A stretch of DNA of 64,000 nucleotides from Lachnospiraceae bacterium (GCA_022647575.1 JALCKY010000004.1:124001-188000), one strand, 5' to 3'. Shown: positions 1 to 7,069, counted from the first letter of the stretch. The notes: a model not told the origin generated them from the sequence alone. Numbers and translations: made by a program.

Positions 1-314
1 TTAAGCTGCACGTCTTTGCGGATAGAACCCGCCGAGCCGATGCGCACGATGTTCTCCACGCCGTAGAACTGATAAAGTTCATAGGAATAAATGCCGATGG
101 AAGGCATGCCCATTCCCGAAGCCATGACGGAAATTTTCTTTCCGTTATATGTTCCGGTATAGCCCAGGACATTCCGGACATCCGTCACGAGCTTTGCATC
201 CTTCAGATAATTCTCCGCGATGTATTTCGCTCTCAGGGGATCGCCCGGCATCAGAACAGTTTTTGCAAAATCGTTTTTTTTCGCCCGGATATGGGGTGTC
301 GGAATGTTTGCCAT
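1..314 (-). CDS. deoD: Purine nucleoside phosphorylase DeoD, 5' part only
   Basis: The N-terminal 104 codons read [13 protein letters not shown]..., then [14 protein letters not shown] and [15 protein letters not shown], the phosphate and nucleoside binding segments of the hexameric trimeric-fold DeoD family. The enzyme phosphorolyses purine (deoxy)ribonucleosides to base and (deoxy)ribose-1-phosphate in the cytoplasm. The window edge cuts the gene; roughly 130 C-terminal residues of a typical DeoD are outside. The ATG follows a good AAGGAG box. It sits 57 bp behind udp on the same strand, so the two are probably one nucleoside-salvage operon. Confidence 0.93.
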   Translation of the reverse strand, partial: MANIPTPHIRAKKNDFAKTVLMPGDPLRAKYIAENYLKDAKLVTDVRNVLGYTGTYNGKKISVMASGMGMPSIGIYSYELYQFYGVENIVRIGSAGSIRKDVQL

Positions 315-371
315 CTTCTTCTCCTTTTTTTGGTTTGCTGGTTGACGGTACTGTCAGGACATGCTGCTTTC

Positions 372-1151
372 TTACTGTTTTTCCCTGTCGCTGCGTATCA
401 GTTCCCGGACTGCTTCCACGGCAATCCGTATCGCCGCATCCGTATCGTGGACAACAGGATTCTCCAGGCCTTTCTTTTCCCGCTCCTGGTTCGCCATGAC
501 CAGGAACAGCGAGCCGACGCGTACGCGAAGGAAAGAGCCTGCGATAAATAAGGCTGCCGATTCCATTTCAGAAGCAAGGCATCCCATGCGGATCCATGCT
601 TCCCACTTGTTCTGAAGTTCATAGGAAACCGGCATGATTTCAGGATTGTGCTGGCCGTAAAAAGCATCCTTGCATTCCACGACCCCGACATGATAAGTCT
701 GCTTTAATTTCACCGATGCGGAAATAATGGCATTCAGGACGTCGATATCCGGAACCGCAGGATATTCGATCGGAGCGTATTCCTTGCTGGTTCCTTCCAT
801 GCGGACGGCACCGGAAGCGATGACGATATCACCTGATTTGACATCGGTCTGCATGCCCCCGCAGGTGCCGATCCGGATAAAGGTCTTCGCTCCGCATTTC
901 GTAAGCTCCTCAAGGGCAATGGAAGCCGACGGACCGCCGATTCCTGTGGAAGTAACCGAAACCTTCGTGCCGTCCAGCGTTCCGCTGTAGGTCATGAACT
1001 CACGGCTGTCTGCTATTTTTACCGGATTGTCGAAATACTGAGCAATCTTGACGCATCGCTTGGGATCGCCGGGCAGAATGACGTACTGACCGATTTCCTC
1101 CGGTGACGTCTGGATGTGATACTGCCTGTTCGGGTCTTCAGAATAATGCAT
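372..1151 (-). CDS. udp: Uridine phosphorylase
   Basis: A 259-residue protein of normal family length with VILPGDPKR (phosphate loop) near the N-terminus, [16 protein letters not shown] and RIGTCGG in the middle, and the EMESAALF segment that contacts ribose. It should cleave uridine and phosphate to uracil and ribose-1-phosphate in the cytoplasm. The ATG is preceded by AAAGGAGGG. It is the upstream gene of an apparent udp-deoD operon. The N-terminal [13 protein letters not shown] is typical of Udp from Firmicutes. Family assignment is firm; whether it also accepts thymidine is not visible. Confidence 0.92.
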   Translation of the reverse strand: MHYSEDPNRQYHIQTSPEEIGQYVILPGDPKRCVKIAQYFDNPVKIADSREFMTYSGTLDGTKVSVTSTGIGGPSASIALEELTKCGAKTFIRIGTCGGMQTDVKSGDIVIASGAVRMEGTSKEYAPIEYPAVPDIDVLNAIISASVKLKQTYHVGVVECKDAFYGQHNPEIMPVSYELQNKWEAWIRMGCLASEMESAALFIAGSFLRVRVGSLFLVMANQEREKKGLENPVVHDTDAAIRIAVEAVRELIRSDREKQ

Positions 1152-1191
1152 AAGCTTTGCCCTCCTTTAGACCTTGTTATTATATCATGCC

Positions 1192-2997
1192 TCATGCCCT
1201 GCTGTCGCCGGAATTCAGCACTTTTTCCGGTTTGACCAGATGCCCGAAAGTAACCGGATGCACGGTCGCCGTCACAGAAGTGCTGATGATATCCTTCACG
1301 CCGTTTTCCATCAGGGACTTGACGAAAGTCAGATTCAGATAGCCCGGCGATTTATTGACAAAATCCAGTCCGTCCTCGATGATGTCCTCGCCGGGTGATT
1401 CGTTCCAGCGCACCTCAAGGTCATCCCCCTCGAAATAAAGCTTGATCTTGCGGGTTCCGGCTTCTTCCAGGAAATCCGCTTTCAGGATCAGCGTGAGCCT
1501 CTCCTTTTCATCGCGGGCAATCGTCCCCTGCGTTCCCACATAATAAGGTTCGCCGTGAACCGTGATTTCCGAAATCTCCGCGGAACCTATGCCGACCTTC
1601 AGGGTATGCACTTCTTCGCCTTCATGGAAGTCCACTGCCAGATGGCGGTCTTCTTCCCGGAAGTCGATCTGCGAAATGCCGTCCGTGAAATTATTGTGGA
1701 ATACCTGCATGACCAGCGGGAAAAGACCGACCTGCTTCTGATCAAGTTCGTATTTCCTTCCCTTCAGCATGGAAATGAGATCTGCCTCTCCGACTTCCGG
1801 ACGGTACGCACTCCGCCTCTCTCCCCAGCCTCCGCGCACGATGCAGGGCAGATGGACCTCTTTCCCTTCCAGTCTCCGGACCGTGCTCCTCAGCTCCAAT
1901 GCTCCGGCGGTGTCCTCAGGCAGCGCCTCCTCTGAAGGTTCATAGCCCGCACCGAAATACCCGCGGATGATATCCGTCAGATTTCCTTCCTGGGTCATTT
2001 CCTTATTTCCGGCATTGATCACGATGACCATGTCCGTATCCGGATAGACGATGACGTCCTGTCCCAGCATTCCGTTGTAGGCAAAACTGCCCGGACGGTC
2101 GCTCATCCAGACCTGGTAGCCGTACCCGAAATTCCCTTCGCCGTTATCGATATGCTTCGTCGTGGACGTCTCGACCCAGCTTTCCGGGATCACCTGCACG
2201 CCGTTCCATTTCCCTTTCTGAAGATAGAGCTGTCCGAGCTTGGCGGCATCCTCCGGGCGCAGGAACATGCCCCAGCCGCCCTTCGTGATTCCTTTCGGGC
2301 AGGACTCCCAGAAGACCTCCGTAATGCCCAGCGGTTTGAAAAGACGCTCTTTCAGGAATTCAAACATCGGCATTCCCGTCTTCTTCGTCACGATGGCCGA
2401 GAGCATATAAGAATTCATGCTGTTGTATTCGAAGGCCCCGCCCGGCTCCCCCTTGCAGCCTGCTTTCATGAAGCCGCGCCGCCAGTCGTTGCCGGAAATG
2501 GCGCCGGCTTCCCCGAACTCGCAGCGGCTCGTCATGTCGAGAAGGTTCTCGACGGTAATGCTCTGCCGGAAAATTCCTATCAGACCGACATATTCGCTGA
2601 AAATGTCGCTGAGTTTCTCATCGAGAGTCAGCTTCCCATCCTCGATCAGCAGCCCGATGGCCATTCCGGTCACGCTCTTGCACATCGAATGCGTGATATG
2701 CCACATGTCTCTCGGATAGGGCGCATAGCCGCACTCCGCGATGATCTTTCCATGGCGCATCAGGATGACATGATGAGGATTGGCCTGCGGGTCGTCCTTA
2801 AGCTTCTGCAGGAATTCGGCCGTATAGGCTGACGATACGCCCTGGGATTCCGGAGTCGCCCTGGGAAAGGGCTGTTCTTCCGGGAAATTTTCATAGTGAG
2901 GCTTCTGCGGCTTATAATCGACGCGGCTGATATCTCCGGTCTGGCGGCCGAGTATCCTGAAAAGAAGCTGGAAAAATGCAAAATCAAATCTTGCCAT
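1192..2997 (-). CDS. Serine hydrolase of the beta-lactamase/PBP4* family
   Basis: A 601-residue protein. Residues about 45-345 form a class-C beta-lactamase-like serine hydrolase domain with the SxxK motif S104-M-C-K107 and a YNS motif at about 191, equivalent to the YxN catalytic tyrosine motif. The remaining 230 residues are a beta-rich C-terminal extension common in this family. There is no evident signal peptide, so it is probably cytoplasmic. These proteins act as esterases, D-amino peptidases or amidases; the substrate here cannot be told. The ATG follows AGAAGGA. It is not a likely resistance enzyme, because the fold alone does not predict beta-lactam hydrolysis. Confidence 0.85.
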   Translation of the reverse strand: MARFDFAFFQLLFRILGRQTGDISRVDYKPQKPHYENFPEEQPFPRATPESQGVSSAYTAEFLQKLKDDPQANPHHVILMRHGKIIAECGYAPYPRDMWHITHSMCKSVTGMAIGLLIEDGKLTLDEKLSDIFSEYVGLIGIFRQSITVENLLDMTSRCEFGEAGAISGNDWRRGFMKAGCKGEPGGAFEYNSMNSYMLSAIVTKKTGMPMFEFLKERLFKPLGITEVFWESCPKGITKGGWGMFLRPEDAAKLGQLYLQKGKWNGVQVIPESWVETSTTKHIDNGEGNFGYGYQVWMSDRPGSFAYNGMLGQDVIVYPDTDMVIVINAGNKEMTQEGNLTDIIRGYFGAGYEPSEEALPEDTAGALELRSTVRRLEGKEVHLPCIVRGGWGERRSAYRPEVGEADLISMLKGRKYELDQKQVGLFPLVMQVFHNNFTDGISQIDFREEDRHLAVDFHEGEEVHTLKVGIGSAEISEITVHGEPYYVGTQGTIARDEKERLTLILKADFLEEAGTRKIKLYFEGDDLEVRWNESPGEDIIEDGLDFVNKSPGYLNLTFVKSLMENGVKDIISTSVTATVHPVTFGHLVKPEKVLNSGDSRA

Positions 2998-3036
2998 GCG
3001 GCATCCTTCTTTCTTCTGTGTTATAATACCGGCAAA
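2991..3036 (+). promoter_or_regulatory. Extended -10 promoter of the Lgt-like gene, probably leaderless
   Basis: TGTTATAAT, an extended -10, has its hexamer at 3022-3027, only 8 bases before the ATG at 3036. There is no Shine-Dalgarno between them, and no credible -35 at 17 bp. Transcription would begin at or within two bases of the start codon, giving a leaderless or near-leaderless mRNA. Confidence 0.5.
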
Positions 3037-3818
3037 TGTGTCCGACCATTCATTTTTTCAACCTGACTCTCCCGACCTATTCTCTCATCGGGATCTCCGG
3101 CATCCTTCTTGGATGGCTCTTTTCAGTATACCACGGAATCCATCTTAATAAAGACAGGGATGACTGTACCTTTTTGTATATGTACGGCTTTATCGGAGGC
3201 CTTATCGGCGCCAAACTCCTGCCTGTTCTCCTCCGCCTGCCTGCAATCGTGACACACATCGGCCTGCTTTTCAGCGATCCTTCTGACTTTGCCGCACAGT
3301 ATCTGGGCGGCCTCGTCTTCTACGGAGGCCTCATCGGCGGAATGATCGGCGCCCTGATCTACTGCAGGCAGTACCGGCTTTATCTGCCGGATTATTTCAC
3401 GGCGGTCATCCCGGCAATTCCGCTGGTTCACGCCATCGGCCGCCTCGGCTGCTTCTGTGCCGGCTGCTGCTACGGAAAGCCGACCGGTCTGTGGTTCGGC
3501 GTAACCTTTCCCGCGGTCTCGGAAGCACCCGGCGGGATTCCCAGGATTCCGACGCAGCTCATCGAAAGTGCCTGCCTTTTTCTCCTTTTTTTCATTCTCT
3601 GGCGCTATTCTTTTGTCTGCCGCCGGGAAATGAACATGCTGCCGGCCTATCTCATTTCCTACGGAATCCTCCGTTTCCTGATTGAATTTCTTCGCGGTGA
3701 CGACATCCGCGGCTTCTTAGGCCCTCTGTCGACCTCGCAGTGGATCTCGATTGCCGCCGTTCTGACCGGACTCTTCCTGCTGTTCAAAAAAGACCGGCGG
3801 GAACCGGTCTCTATTTGA
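3036..3818 (+). CDS. Prolipoprotein diacylglyceryl transferase family protein
   Basis: A 260-residue polytopic membrane protein with about seven transmembrane segments. Lgt moves diacylglycerol from phosphatidylglycerol to the lipobox cysteine of prolipoproteins. The Lgt signature region is at 131-148 as HAIGRLGCFCAGCCYG, preserving H-x-x-G-R, and an R-F-x-x-E-F-x-R element lies near residue 215. The classical GNFxNxE part of the signature is replaced by a cysteine-rich CFCAGCCYG, a variant seen in Clostridia, so strict Lgt activity is probable rather than certain. The start is set by the N-terminal IHFFNLTLPTYSL, which aligns with other Lgt proteins. It ends in a GACCGG/CCGGTC hairpin lacking a T-tract. 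Confidence 0.8.
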   Translation: MCPTIHFFNLTLPTYSLIGISGILLGWLFSVYHGIHLNKDRDDCTFLYMYGFIGGLIGAKLLPVLLRLPAIVTHIGLLFSDPSDFAAQYLGGLVFYGGLIGGMIGALIYCRQYRLYLPDYFTAVIPAIPLVHAIGRLGCFCAGCCYGKPTGLWFGVTFPAVSEAPGGIPRIPTQLIESACLFLLFFILWRYSFVCRREMNMLPAYLISYGILRFLIEFLRGDDIRGFLGPLSTSQWISIAAVLTGLFLLFKKDRREPVSI

Positions 3819-3883
3819 AAGTATTCTTAACATGCCATCCACGCCAAATGTATGACAGATGATTCTCATTTCCTGAACATTCG

Positions 3884-4048
3884 TCAGGTCGCATTTTTAA
3901 GCAAAGAGGGATTGTTGATGATAGTATCTTTCCAGTCCTCAAAAGTATCAAATTCTTCTTTAGTTATCTTATGATATTCCGGAGCACAGACTGCTCCTGT
4001 AAGGAACTCCATCGCATAAAGTCTGTCAGAAAATTTTCCGACTGACAT
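3884..4048 (-). pseudogene. Short protein remnant of unknown origin
   Basis: An open frame of 54 codons from ATG (MSVGKFSDRLYAMEF...) ends in ...NNPSLLKNAT. It extends upstream without a start or ribosome binding site to a stop near 4093. Composition (EYHKITKEEFDTFEDWKD) looks like real protein rather than noise, so this may be the C-terminal tail of a decayed gene. I do not recognise the family. It overlaps the promoter of the small gene at 4165. The rest of 3819-4164 holds nothing else that I can identify. Confidence 0.3.
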
Positions 4049-4061
4049 CCAGCTGCCGGTT

Positions 4062-4097
4062 TTTGTTGCAGTTTTGTTGTTGGTTACGGTTTATGCT
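4062..4097 (+). promoter_or_regulatory. Direct-repeat promoter, copy 1
   Basis: TTTGTTG at 4062-4068 and again at 4073-4079, exactly 11 bp apart, followed 12 bp later by the -10-like TATGCT at 4092-4097. There is no -35 hexamer. The same arrangement precedes 5373, 28899 and, on the other strand, 5096 and 6001. It drives the double-glycine peptide gene at 4165. Confidence 0.6.
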
Positions 4098-4164
4098 AAA
4101 CGCATAATCCAAGGCGCTTCCGGATAAATGTCCATGTCATAATGAAAAATAAAGGAGGTTTTTT

Positions 4165-4359
4165 ATGGCGAATAAGGAGTTTGACAAAAAAATCAGTAAA
4201 GAACTAAATAGGGAAAAGGATCAAAACGGACTCGATGATTCTGAACTTGAAGGAGTAGCCGGCGGAGCAGGCGCATCTTCATATTGTTACCAAAGCGGCA
4301 AAGGGCCCACACAAGATACTGTGCCGGTAGACAATTCCGGAAATTTCTTGGTTCCGTAA
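4165..4359 (+). CDS. Double-glycine leader peptide precursor
   Basis: A 64-residue peptide whose first 34 residues end in LDDSELEGVAGG, the classic leader of bacteriocins and pheromones cleaved after GG by C39 peptidase-ABC exporters. Removal would leave a 30-residue core beginning AGASSYCYQSGKGP, with one cysteine. An AAAGGAGG ribosome binding site precedes the ATG. The core matches nothing I recognise; bacteriocin or signalling peptide are both possible. The 3' end runs into the antisense read-through of a transposase remnant. The shared direct-repeat promoter links it to the neighbouring leader-peptide genes. Confidence 0.7.
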   Translation: MANKEFDKKISKELNREKDQNGLDDSELEGVAGGAGASSYCYQSGKGPTQDTVPVDNSGNFLVP

Positions 4360-4853
4360 CTGTTTTGACTTCCGTATATAAACAGCTTAAATATTATTTT
4401 GAAAAAAAGGCGGGCCTGAAAAAGGTCCGCCTTCGGCTTATTTTTGCTACCCAGCGGTCTGCCACGTTTACGCTTTACCGGCTGTTCCGTCTGATCAGAT
4501 GGTGCCTCAGCCTTCGGACGATTCTTGCTTCCTCTGGGCCTGCCAGGTTTCTTTTTCGGCGGTTCTTCCGGCTTCGGAATGAGATCCAGCTTTTGAAGGA
4601 TTTCCAGGTGAGATGGGTTCATCCGTACAAGCTGCCAGTTTTCACTTCCGACACATGCTTTCTTCGCCCGGATTAGTACGGAGAGGATCTTTCTGTAGGT
4701 GTAATCCTCAAGAAGGCCTGCTTTGTCAAAAGCATCGATTAGGCGAAAAGTCAGGAGCGTTGAAAGGAAATCGCAAAACTCACTGCCGATCACAGAGTAA
4801 TCGTCCTGCACGCGGGTCTCATCGAATTCACAGGCTTGCAGCGATGATTCTGA
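4287..4853 (-). pseudogene. C-terminal remnant of an IS1634/IS4-type transposase
   Basis: The open frame starts directly after the stop codon of the cold-shock-like gene (same frame) and has no start or ribosome binding site. It reads DDYSVIGSEFCDFLSTLL... then two AT-hook-like blocks, KKKPGRPRGSKN and KRKRGRPLGSKN, as in the C-termini of IS1634-group transposases of Clostridia. The catalytic N-terminal two-thirds is missing. After GSKNKPK the frame runs on through a terminator and into the antisense of the 4165 gene, so the natural stop is also lost. The 5' junction lies in a sequence (CGATGATTCTGATTA) that is also present at 5742-5760. Confidence 0.7.
4402..4431 (-). terminator. Intrinsic terminator
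   Basis: On the minus strand GGCGGACC, a 7-base loop, then GGCCCGCC and seven T. Probably the original terminator of the transposase. Read on the plus strand the hairpin is followed by TTCGGCTTATTTTT, so it may also end the 4165 transcript. Confidence 0.7.
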
Positions 4854-5096
4854 TTAGATGATTCTTACGTTGGTTGCTATTCGACCCTGGTCGGTTTCAG
4901 TCACGTCATAGGCTACCCGCTGTCCATCTTCAAGGGAAACCCCTGGATTATCGCGGAAAAACACCATAGTTTCTTTCCCACTGCCATCGGCCAGCGAGCC
5001 ATATCCCTTCCTCGCATTGTACCATACCACTTTTCCGGTAATGCCTCCGCTTACGCCTTCGAGGTCTTCATCCGATAATGCTTTCTTGTCTTCCAT
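4854..5096 (-). CDS. Double-glycine leader fused to a cold-shock-like domain, copy 1
   Basis: 80 residues. Positions 1-18 (MEDKKALSDEDLEGVSGG) are a double-glycine leader. From residue 19 the protein reads ITGKVVWYNARKGYGSLAD, matching the start of a CspA-type cold-shock domain (GKVKWFN..KGFGFI), with an RNP1-like KGYGSL and an RNP2-like TMVFF, and it ends DQGRIATNVRII like the last strand of Csp proteins. CSDs normally bind single-stranded nucleic acid in the cytoplasm; with a GG leader this one could be cleaved and exported. The start is the ATG with GGAGG seven bases upstream, not the GTG four codons earlier. Copy 2 lies at 5756. Confidence 0.75.
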   Translation of the reverse strand: MEDKKALSDEDLEGVSGGITGKVVWYNARKGYGSLADGSGKETMVFFRDNPGVSLEDGQRVAYDVTETDQGRIATNVRII

Positions 5097-5208
5097 AATG
5101 TCCTCCACGTATCATTGTATTGTTATATGTTGATGTTTCAGTTTAAAAAAGTCCGCCTTCCTTTTCAAAACGTTTACTCTTAAAATAGATAAGTTTATTG
5201 TATAGATA

Positions 5209-5244
5209 TTATTAGCCCCTAAACTACAACAAATATATAACAGA
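5209..5244 (-). promoter_or_regulatory. Direct-repeat promoter, copy 2 (divergent)
   Basis: On the minus strand TCTGTTA then TTTGTTG at an 11-bp step, with TAATAAT about 30 bp from the start of the first half-site. It drives the cold-shock-like gene ending at 4854. It lies back to back with the plus-strand copy at 5250, separated by five bases, so one regulator could fire both directions. Confidence 0.55.
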
Positions 5245-5249
5245 TAAAA

Positions 5250-5285
5250 TTTGTTACAGTTTTGTTGTTGATCAAGCGCTAAGAT
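5250..5285 (+). promoter_or_regulatory. Direct-repeat promoter, copy 3
   Basis: TTTGTTA at 5250-5256 and TTTGTTG at 5261-5267 (11-bp step), then TAAGAT at 5280-5285, with the same 12-base gap as copies 1 and 5. It drives the leader-peptide gene at 5373. Confidence 0.55.
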
Positions 5286-5372
5286 ATAAAAAATCCATCG
5301 GAAAACAGAGAGGATTATTGATTCCGTAAAACATGTGCCACAATCCCCGAAACCATCAAAAGGAGGTCAATC

Positions 5373-5600
5373 ATGGAAAAAAACCGCAAAGAATTGAATG
5401 ACGATGAACTGGAAGGCGTAAGCGGTGGAATGAGCAGGGAGGAATACAAAACAAAAATGCACTATGTTGTCGATTATGCAGATGATGTAGTCGATTCTGA
5501 TATCATAGTATACAGAAAATTGCATCCTGGTGAAAGCCATACGACAGGGGAAATTCTTGATATACTATATCAGAGAGCCGTAAAAAATCACGATGTTTGA
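5373..5600 (+). CDS. Double-glycine leader peptide precursor
   Basis: 75 residues. MEKNRKELNDDELEGVSGG is a leader almost identical to those of the two cold-shock-like genes. The 56-residue remainder (MSREEYKTKMHYVVDYADDV...) is acidic and predicted partly helical, with no cysteine, and ends in RAVKNHDV. An AAAAGGAGG box sits in front of the ATG. I do not recognise the core. Since the leader is shared but the cargo is not, the leader seems to work as an exchangeable export tag in this island. A terminator-like hairpin follows at 5670. Confidence 0.65.
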   Translation: MEKNRKELNDDELEGVSGGMSREEYKTKMHYVVDYADDVVDSDIIVYRKLHPGESHTTGEILDILYQRAVKNHDV

Positions 5601-5669
5601 TGGATCTGGTGCTTCGTCAAATATGATGTCATGGTTTCCACCACTATGCACTATTCTGGATTTCATAGG

Positions 5670-5717
5670 ACATGGAAGAGCGGCAATAACTGCCACCCTT
5701 CCATGTTTCATTTTTCT
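5670..5717 (+). terminator. Hairpin terminator after the 5373 gene
   Basis: ACATGGAAG (5670-5678) pairs with CTTCCATGT (5698-5706), with an inner GGCA/TGCC, and is followed by TTCATTTTT. The interval 5601-5755 shows nothing else. Confidence 0.55.
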
Positions 5718-5755
5718 ACCTATTTTTTAAAACGTTTTTTCGATGATGATTCTGA

Positions 5756-6001
5756 TTATATGATTTTTACGTTGGCAGCCTTGCAAGGCCCACAATCACT
5801 CATGACTATATCGTAGGATAGCCTTTGTCCGACCTCAAGTTTGCCGCCTGGAACGTCTTTTGCAAACACCATCACAGCACGTTCCTTATTATCGACAAGC
5901 CTGCCTATTCCCGTGGCCGCATCGAAGGTTTGCACGCTTCCGGTAATGCCTCCGCTTACGCCTTCGAGTTCTTCATCCGATAACTCTTTCTTGTCTTCCA
6001 T
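5756..6001 (-). CDS. Double-glycine leader fused to a cold-shock-like domain, copy 2
   Basis: 81 residues, paralogous to the gene at 4854: leader MEDKKELSDEELEGVSGG, then a CSD-like body beginning ITGSVQTFDAATGIGRLVD and ending CGPCKAANVKII. The nucleic-acid binding positions are eroded (RNP1 is TGIGRL, the aromatic W/Y/F residues are mostly lost, and RNP2 is VMVFA), while the strand framework and C-terminal ANVKII are kept. Two cysteines form a CGPC motif absent from copy 1. The ribosome binding site is AAGGAGG. This suggests the fold is retained for something other than RNA binding; a disulfide-stabilised secreted OB-fold is one possibility. Confidence 0.72.
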   Translation of the reverse strand: MEDKKELSDEELEGVSGGITGSVQTFDAATGIGRLVDNKERAVMVFAKDVPGGKLEVGQRLSYDIVMSDCGPCKAANVKII

Positions 6002-6048
6002 AATGTCCTCCTTAATTCTTTCGAATGAATAAACCTACTATATGGATA

Positions 6049-6084
6049 TTATTAACGCTCAAACCGCAACAAAAGTATAACAAA
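6049..6084 (-). promoter_or_regulatory. Direct-repeat promoter, copy 4
   Basis: On the minus strand TTTGTTA then TTTGTTG at an 11-bp step, then TAATAAT about 30 bp from the start of the first half-site. The downstream TAATAATATC is shared with copy 2. It serves the cold-shock-like gene ending at 5756. Confidence 0.55.
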
Positions 6085-6218
6085 TAGTTTCGGTACTTGC
6101 GGAACATCTGGGATGAGATCTGCATCGTAGCTTGAGGGCATCGTAGCTCTGGAGAAATGCCGTGTAAATCATGCCGGACGAGAAAAACAAAGTTCTCTCG
6201 CGCGTGACCGGAGATTTT

Positions 6219-6267
6219 CAGAAATCGGCTTTTTTGCATAAAAAAACCGCCTCCTCTCGGAGACGGC
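6219..6267 (-). repeat. Repeat unit A with minus-strand terminator
   Basis: CAGAAATCGGC, a T/A-rich stretch and the hairpin CCGTCTCC-GAGA-GGAGGCGG (minus strand) followed by a run of T. A close copy is at 6762-6811. Each lies downstream of a Nif11-like gene, so gene plus terminator appear duplicated as a unit. No gene or further structure is seen in the rest of 6085-6422. Confidence 0.6.
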
Positions 6268-6422
6268 TGATGATTTTTTCTGTTGATGCGGTTTTATATC
6301 CCGTTGTCAGTTATCGCCATAATAATTCTTCTCGCAAACCGATATATGTTTGCAGTTCTCATGGCTCTTTTTAAGCAAATATATGCTTTCGCGTAAAACA
6401 TCCTTGGAAAAAGTCGATTATA

Positions 6423-6656
6423 TCAACGGAGCGGTACAAGTTTTGGTGCAATCTGACAGCCACCAGCTACTTTGTTCAAGTCGTCTTCGGAAAGCTTCCT
6501 GAACATGTCAAATACACGGCTGGCATCTTCATCTGTCAGTTCGAGGTCATGCTCTTTTGCAAGGGCACGTATTTCATCAGTACTTGCACATTCTTTGAAT
6601 TTCCCGGTTAGTTCCGTGTCAGACAACAGTTCTTTCAACTTTTCTTCATTATCCAT
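6423..6656 (-). CDS. Nif11-like leader peptide, short cysteine core
   Basis: 77 residues starting MDNEEKLKELLSDTELTGKF, the helical Nif11-type leader, ending LSEDDLNKVAGG and followed by only 11 residues, CQIAPKLVPLR. Nif11-like leaders normally carry ribosomally made peptides modified by lanthionine, radical-SAM or cyclodehydratase enzymes. The very short one-cysteine core is unusual; it may be a pheromone-like peptide or a vestige. The start was chosen at the ATG behind AGGAGG, not at upstream in-frame ATGs. A TGGTATAAT extended -10 lies at 6690-6698. Confidence 0.7.
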   Translation of the reverse strand: MDNEEKLKELLSDTELTGKFKECASTDEIRALAKEHDLELTDEDASRVFDMFRKLSEDDLNKVAGGCQIAPKLVPLR

Positions 6657-6689
6657 ATGCAGCCTCCTAATATTTAATTTCATAATTGT

Positions 6690-6698
6690 ATTATACCA
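6690..6698 (-). promoter_or_regulatory. Extended -10 of the Nif11-like gene
   Basis: TGGTATAAT on the minus strand, 33 bases before the start codon at 6656, with an AGGAGG box between. It lacks the TTTGTT direct repeats of its neighbours, so it is probably controlled separately. Confidence 0.45.
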
Positions 6699-6761
6699 CG
6701 CTTTGGCCATGATTTGGACCATCGGCAGTGGTCGTCAGTTCCACTTCCTGCGCATCCTGCT

Positions 6762-6811
6762 CAGAAATCGGCATTTTTGCATGAAAAAAACCGCCTTCTT
6801 TCGGAGACGGT
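6762..6811 (-). repeat. Repeat unit B with minus-strand terminator
   Basis: Near copy of the 6219-6267 element: CAGAAATCGGC, then the minus-strand hairpin CCGTCTCC-GAAA-GAAGGCGG and T7. It acts as terminator of the Nif11-like gene at 6839. Confidence 0.6.
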
Positions 6812-6838
6812 CAATGATTGCAGACATCTTACTCATGT

Positions 6839-7069
6839 TCAACACTTCATTCCGGCGCCTCCGCCAGCTACATTCTTTAATTCAGACAGGTCTAATTCGC
6901 CTTCTTCGGAGCTGAATGCTTCAAGTGCCTGTTTGCTTTCATCCTCATTAATATCGAGACCATTCTCCTTTGCAATATCCTTAATTTCTTCAGGATTCGT
7001 GCATGCCTTCAGTCTTTCCACGAGTTCGGAATTCGACAGCAGTTCGCTGATTTTTTCTTTCTTGCTCAT
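6839..7069 (-). CDS. Nif11-like leader peptide, minimal core
   Basis: 76 residues: MSKKEKISELLSNSELVERL then an acidic helical leader ending LDLSELKNVAGG, and a core of just GAGMKC. It is a paralog of the gene at 6423 (same leader architecture, aligned ELLS...EL...C...EEI..LAKE). A six-residue core with one cysteine is too small for a normal lanthipeptide; it could be a processed signal, or a remnant whose core was deleted. The ribosome binding site is GGAGGTG. No modifying enzyme is nearby. Confidence 0.68.
   Translation of the reverse strand: MSKKEKISELLSNSELVERLKACTNPEEIKDIAKENGLDINEDESKQALEAFSSEEGELDLSELKNVAGGGAGMKC

Noticed and set aside
1192-2997. A beta-lactam resistance gene
   Set aside because: Class-C fold and SxxK alone are shared with esterases and peptidases; there is no signal peptide to reach the periplasm or cell surface.
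4062-5285. LytTR-type (AgrA/ComE) boxes for the leader-peptide promoters
   Set aside because: LytTR half-sites are normally two helical turns apart; the 11-bp step here fits an OmpR/PhoB-type site better.
6012-6239. A 75-codon minus-strand frame
   Set aside because: It overlaps the direct-repeat promoter and repeat unit A, has no ribosome binding site and no recognisable domain.
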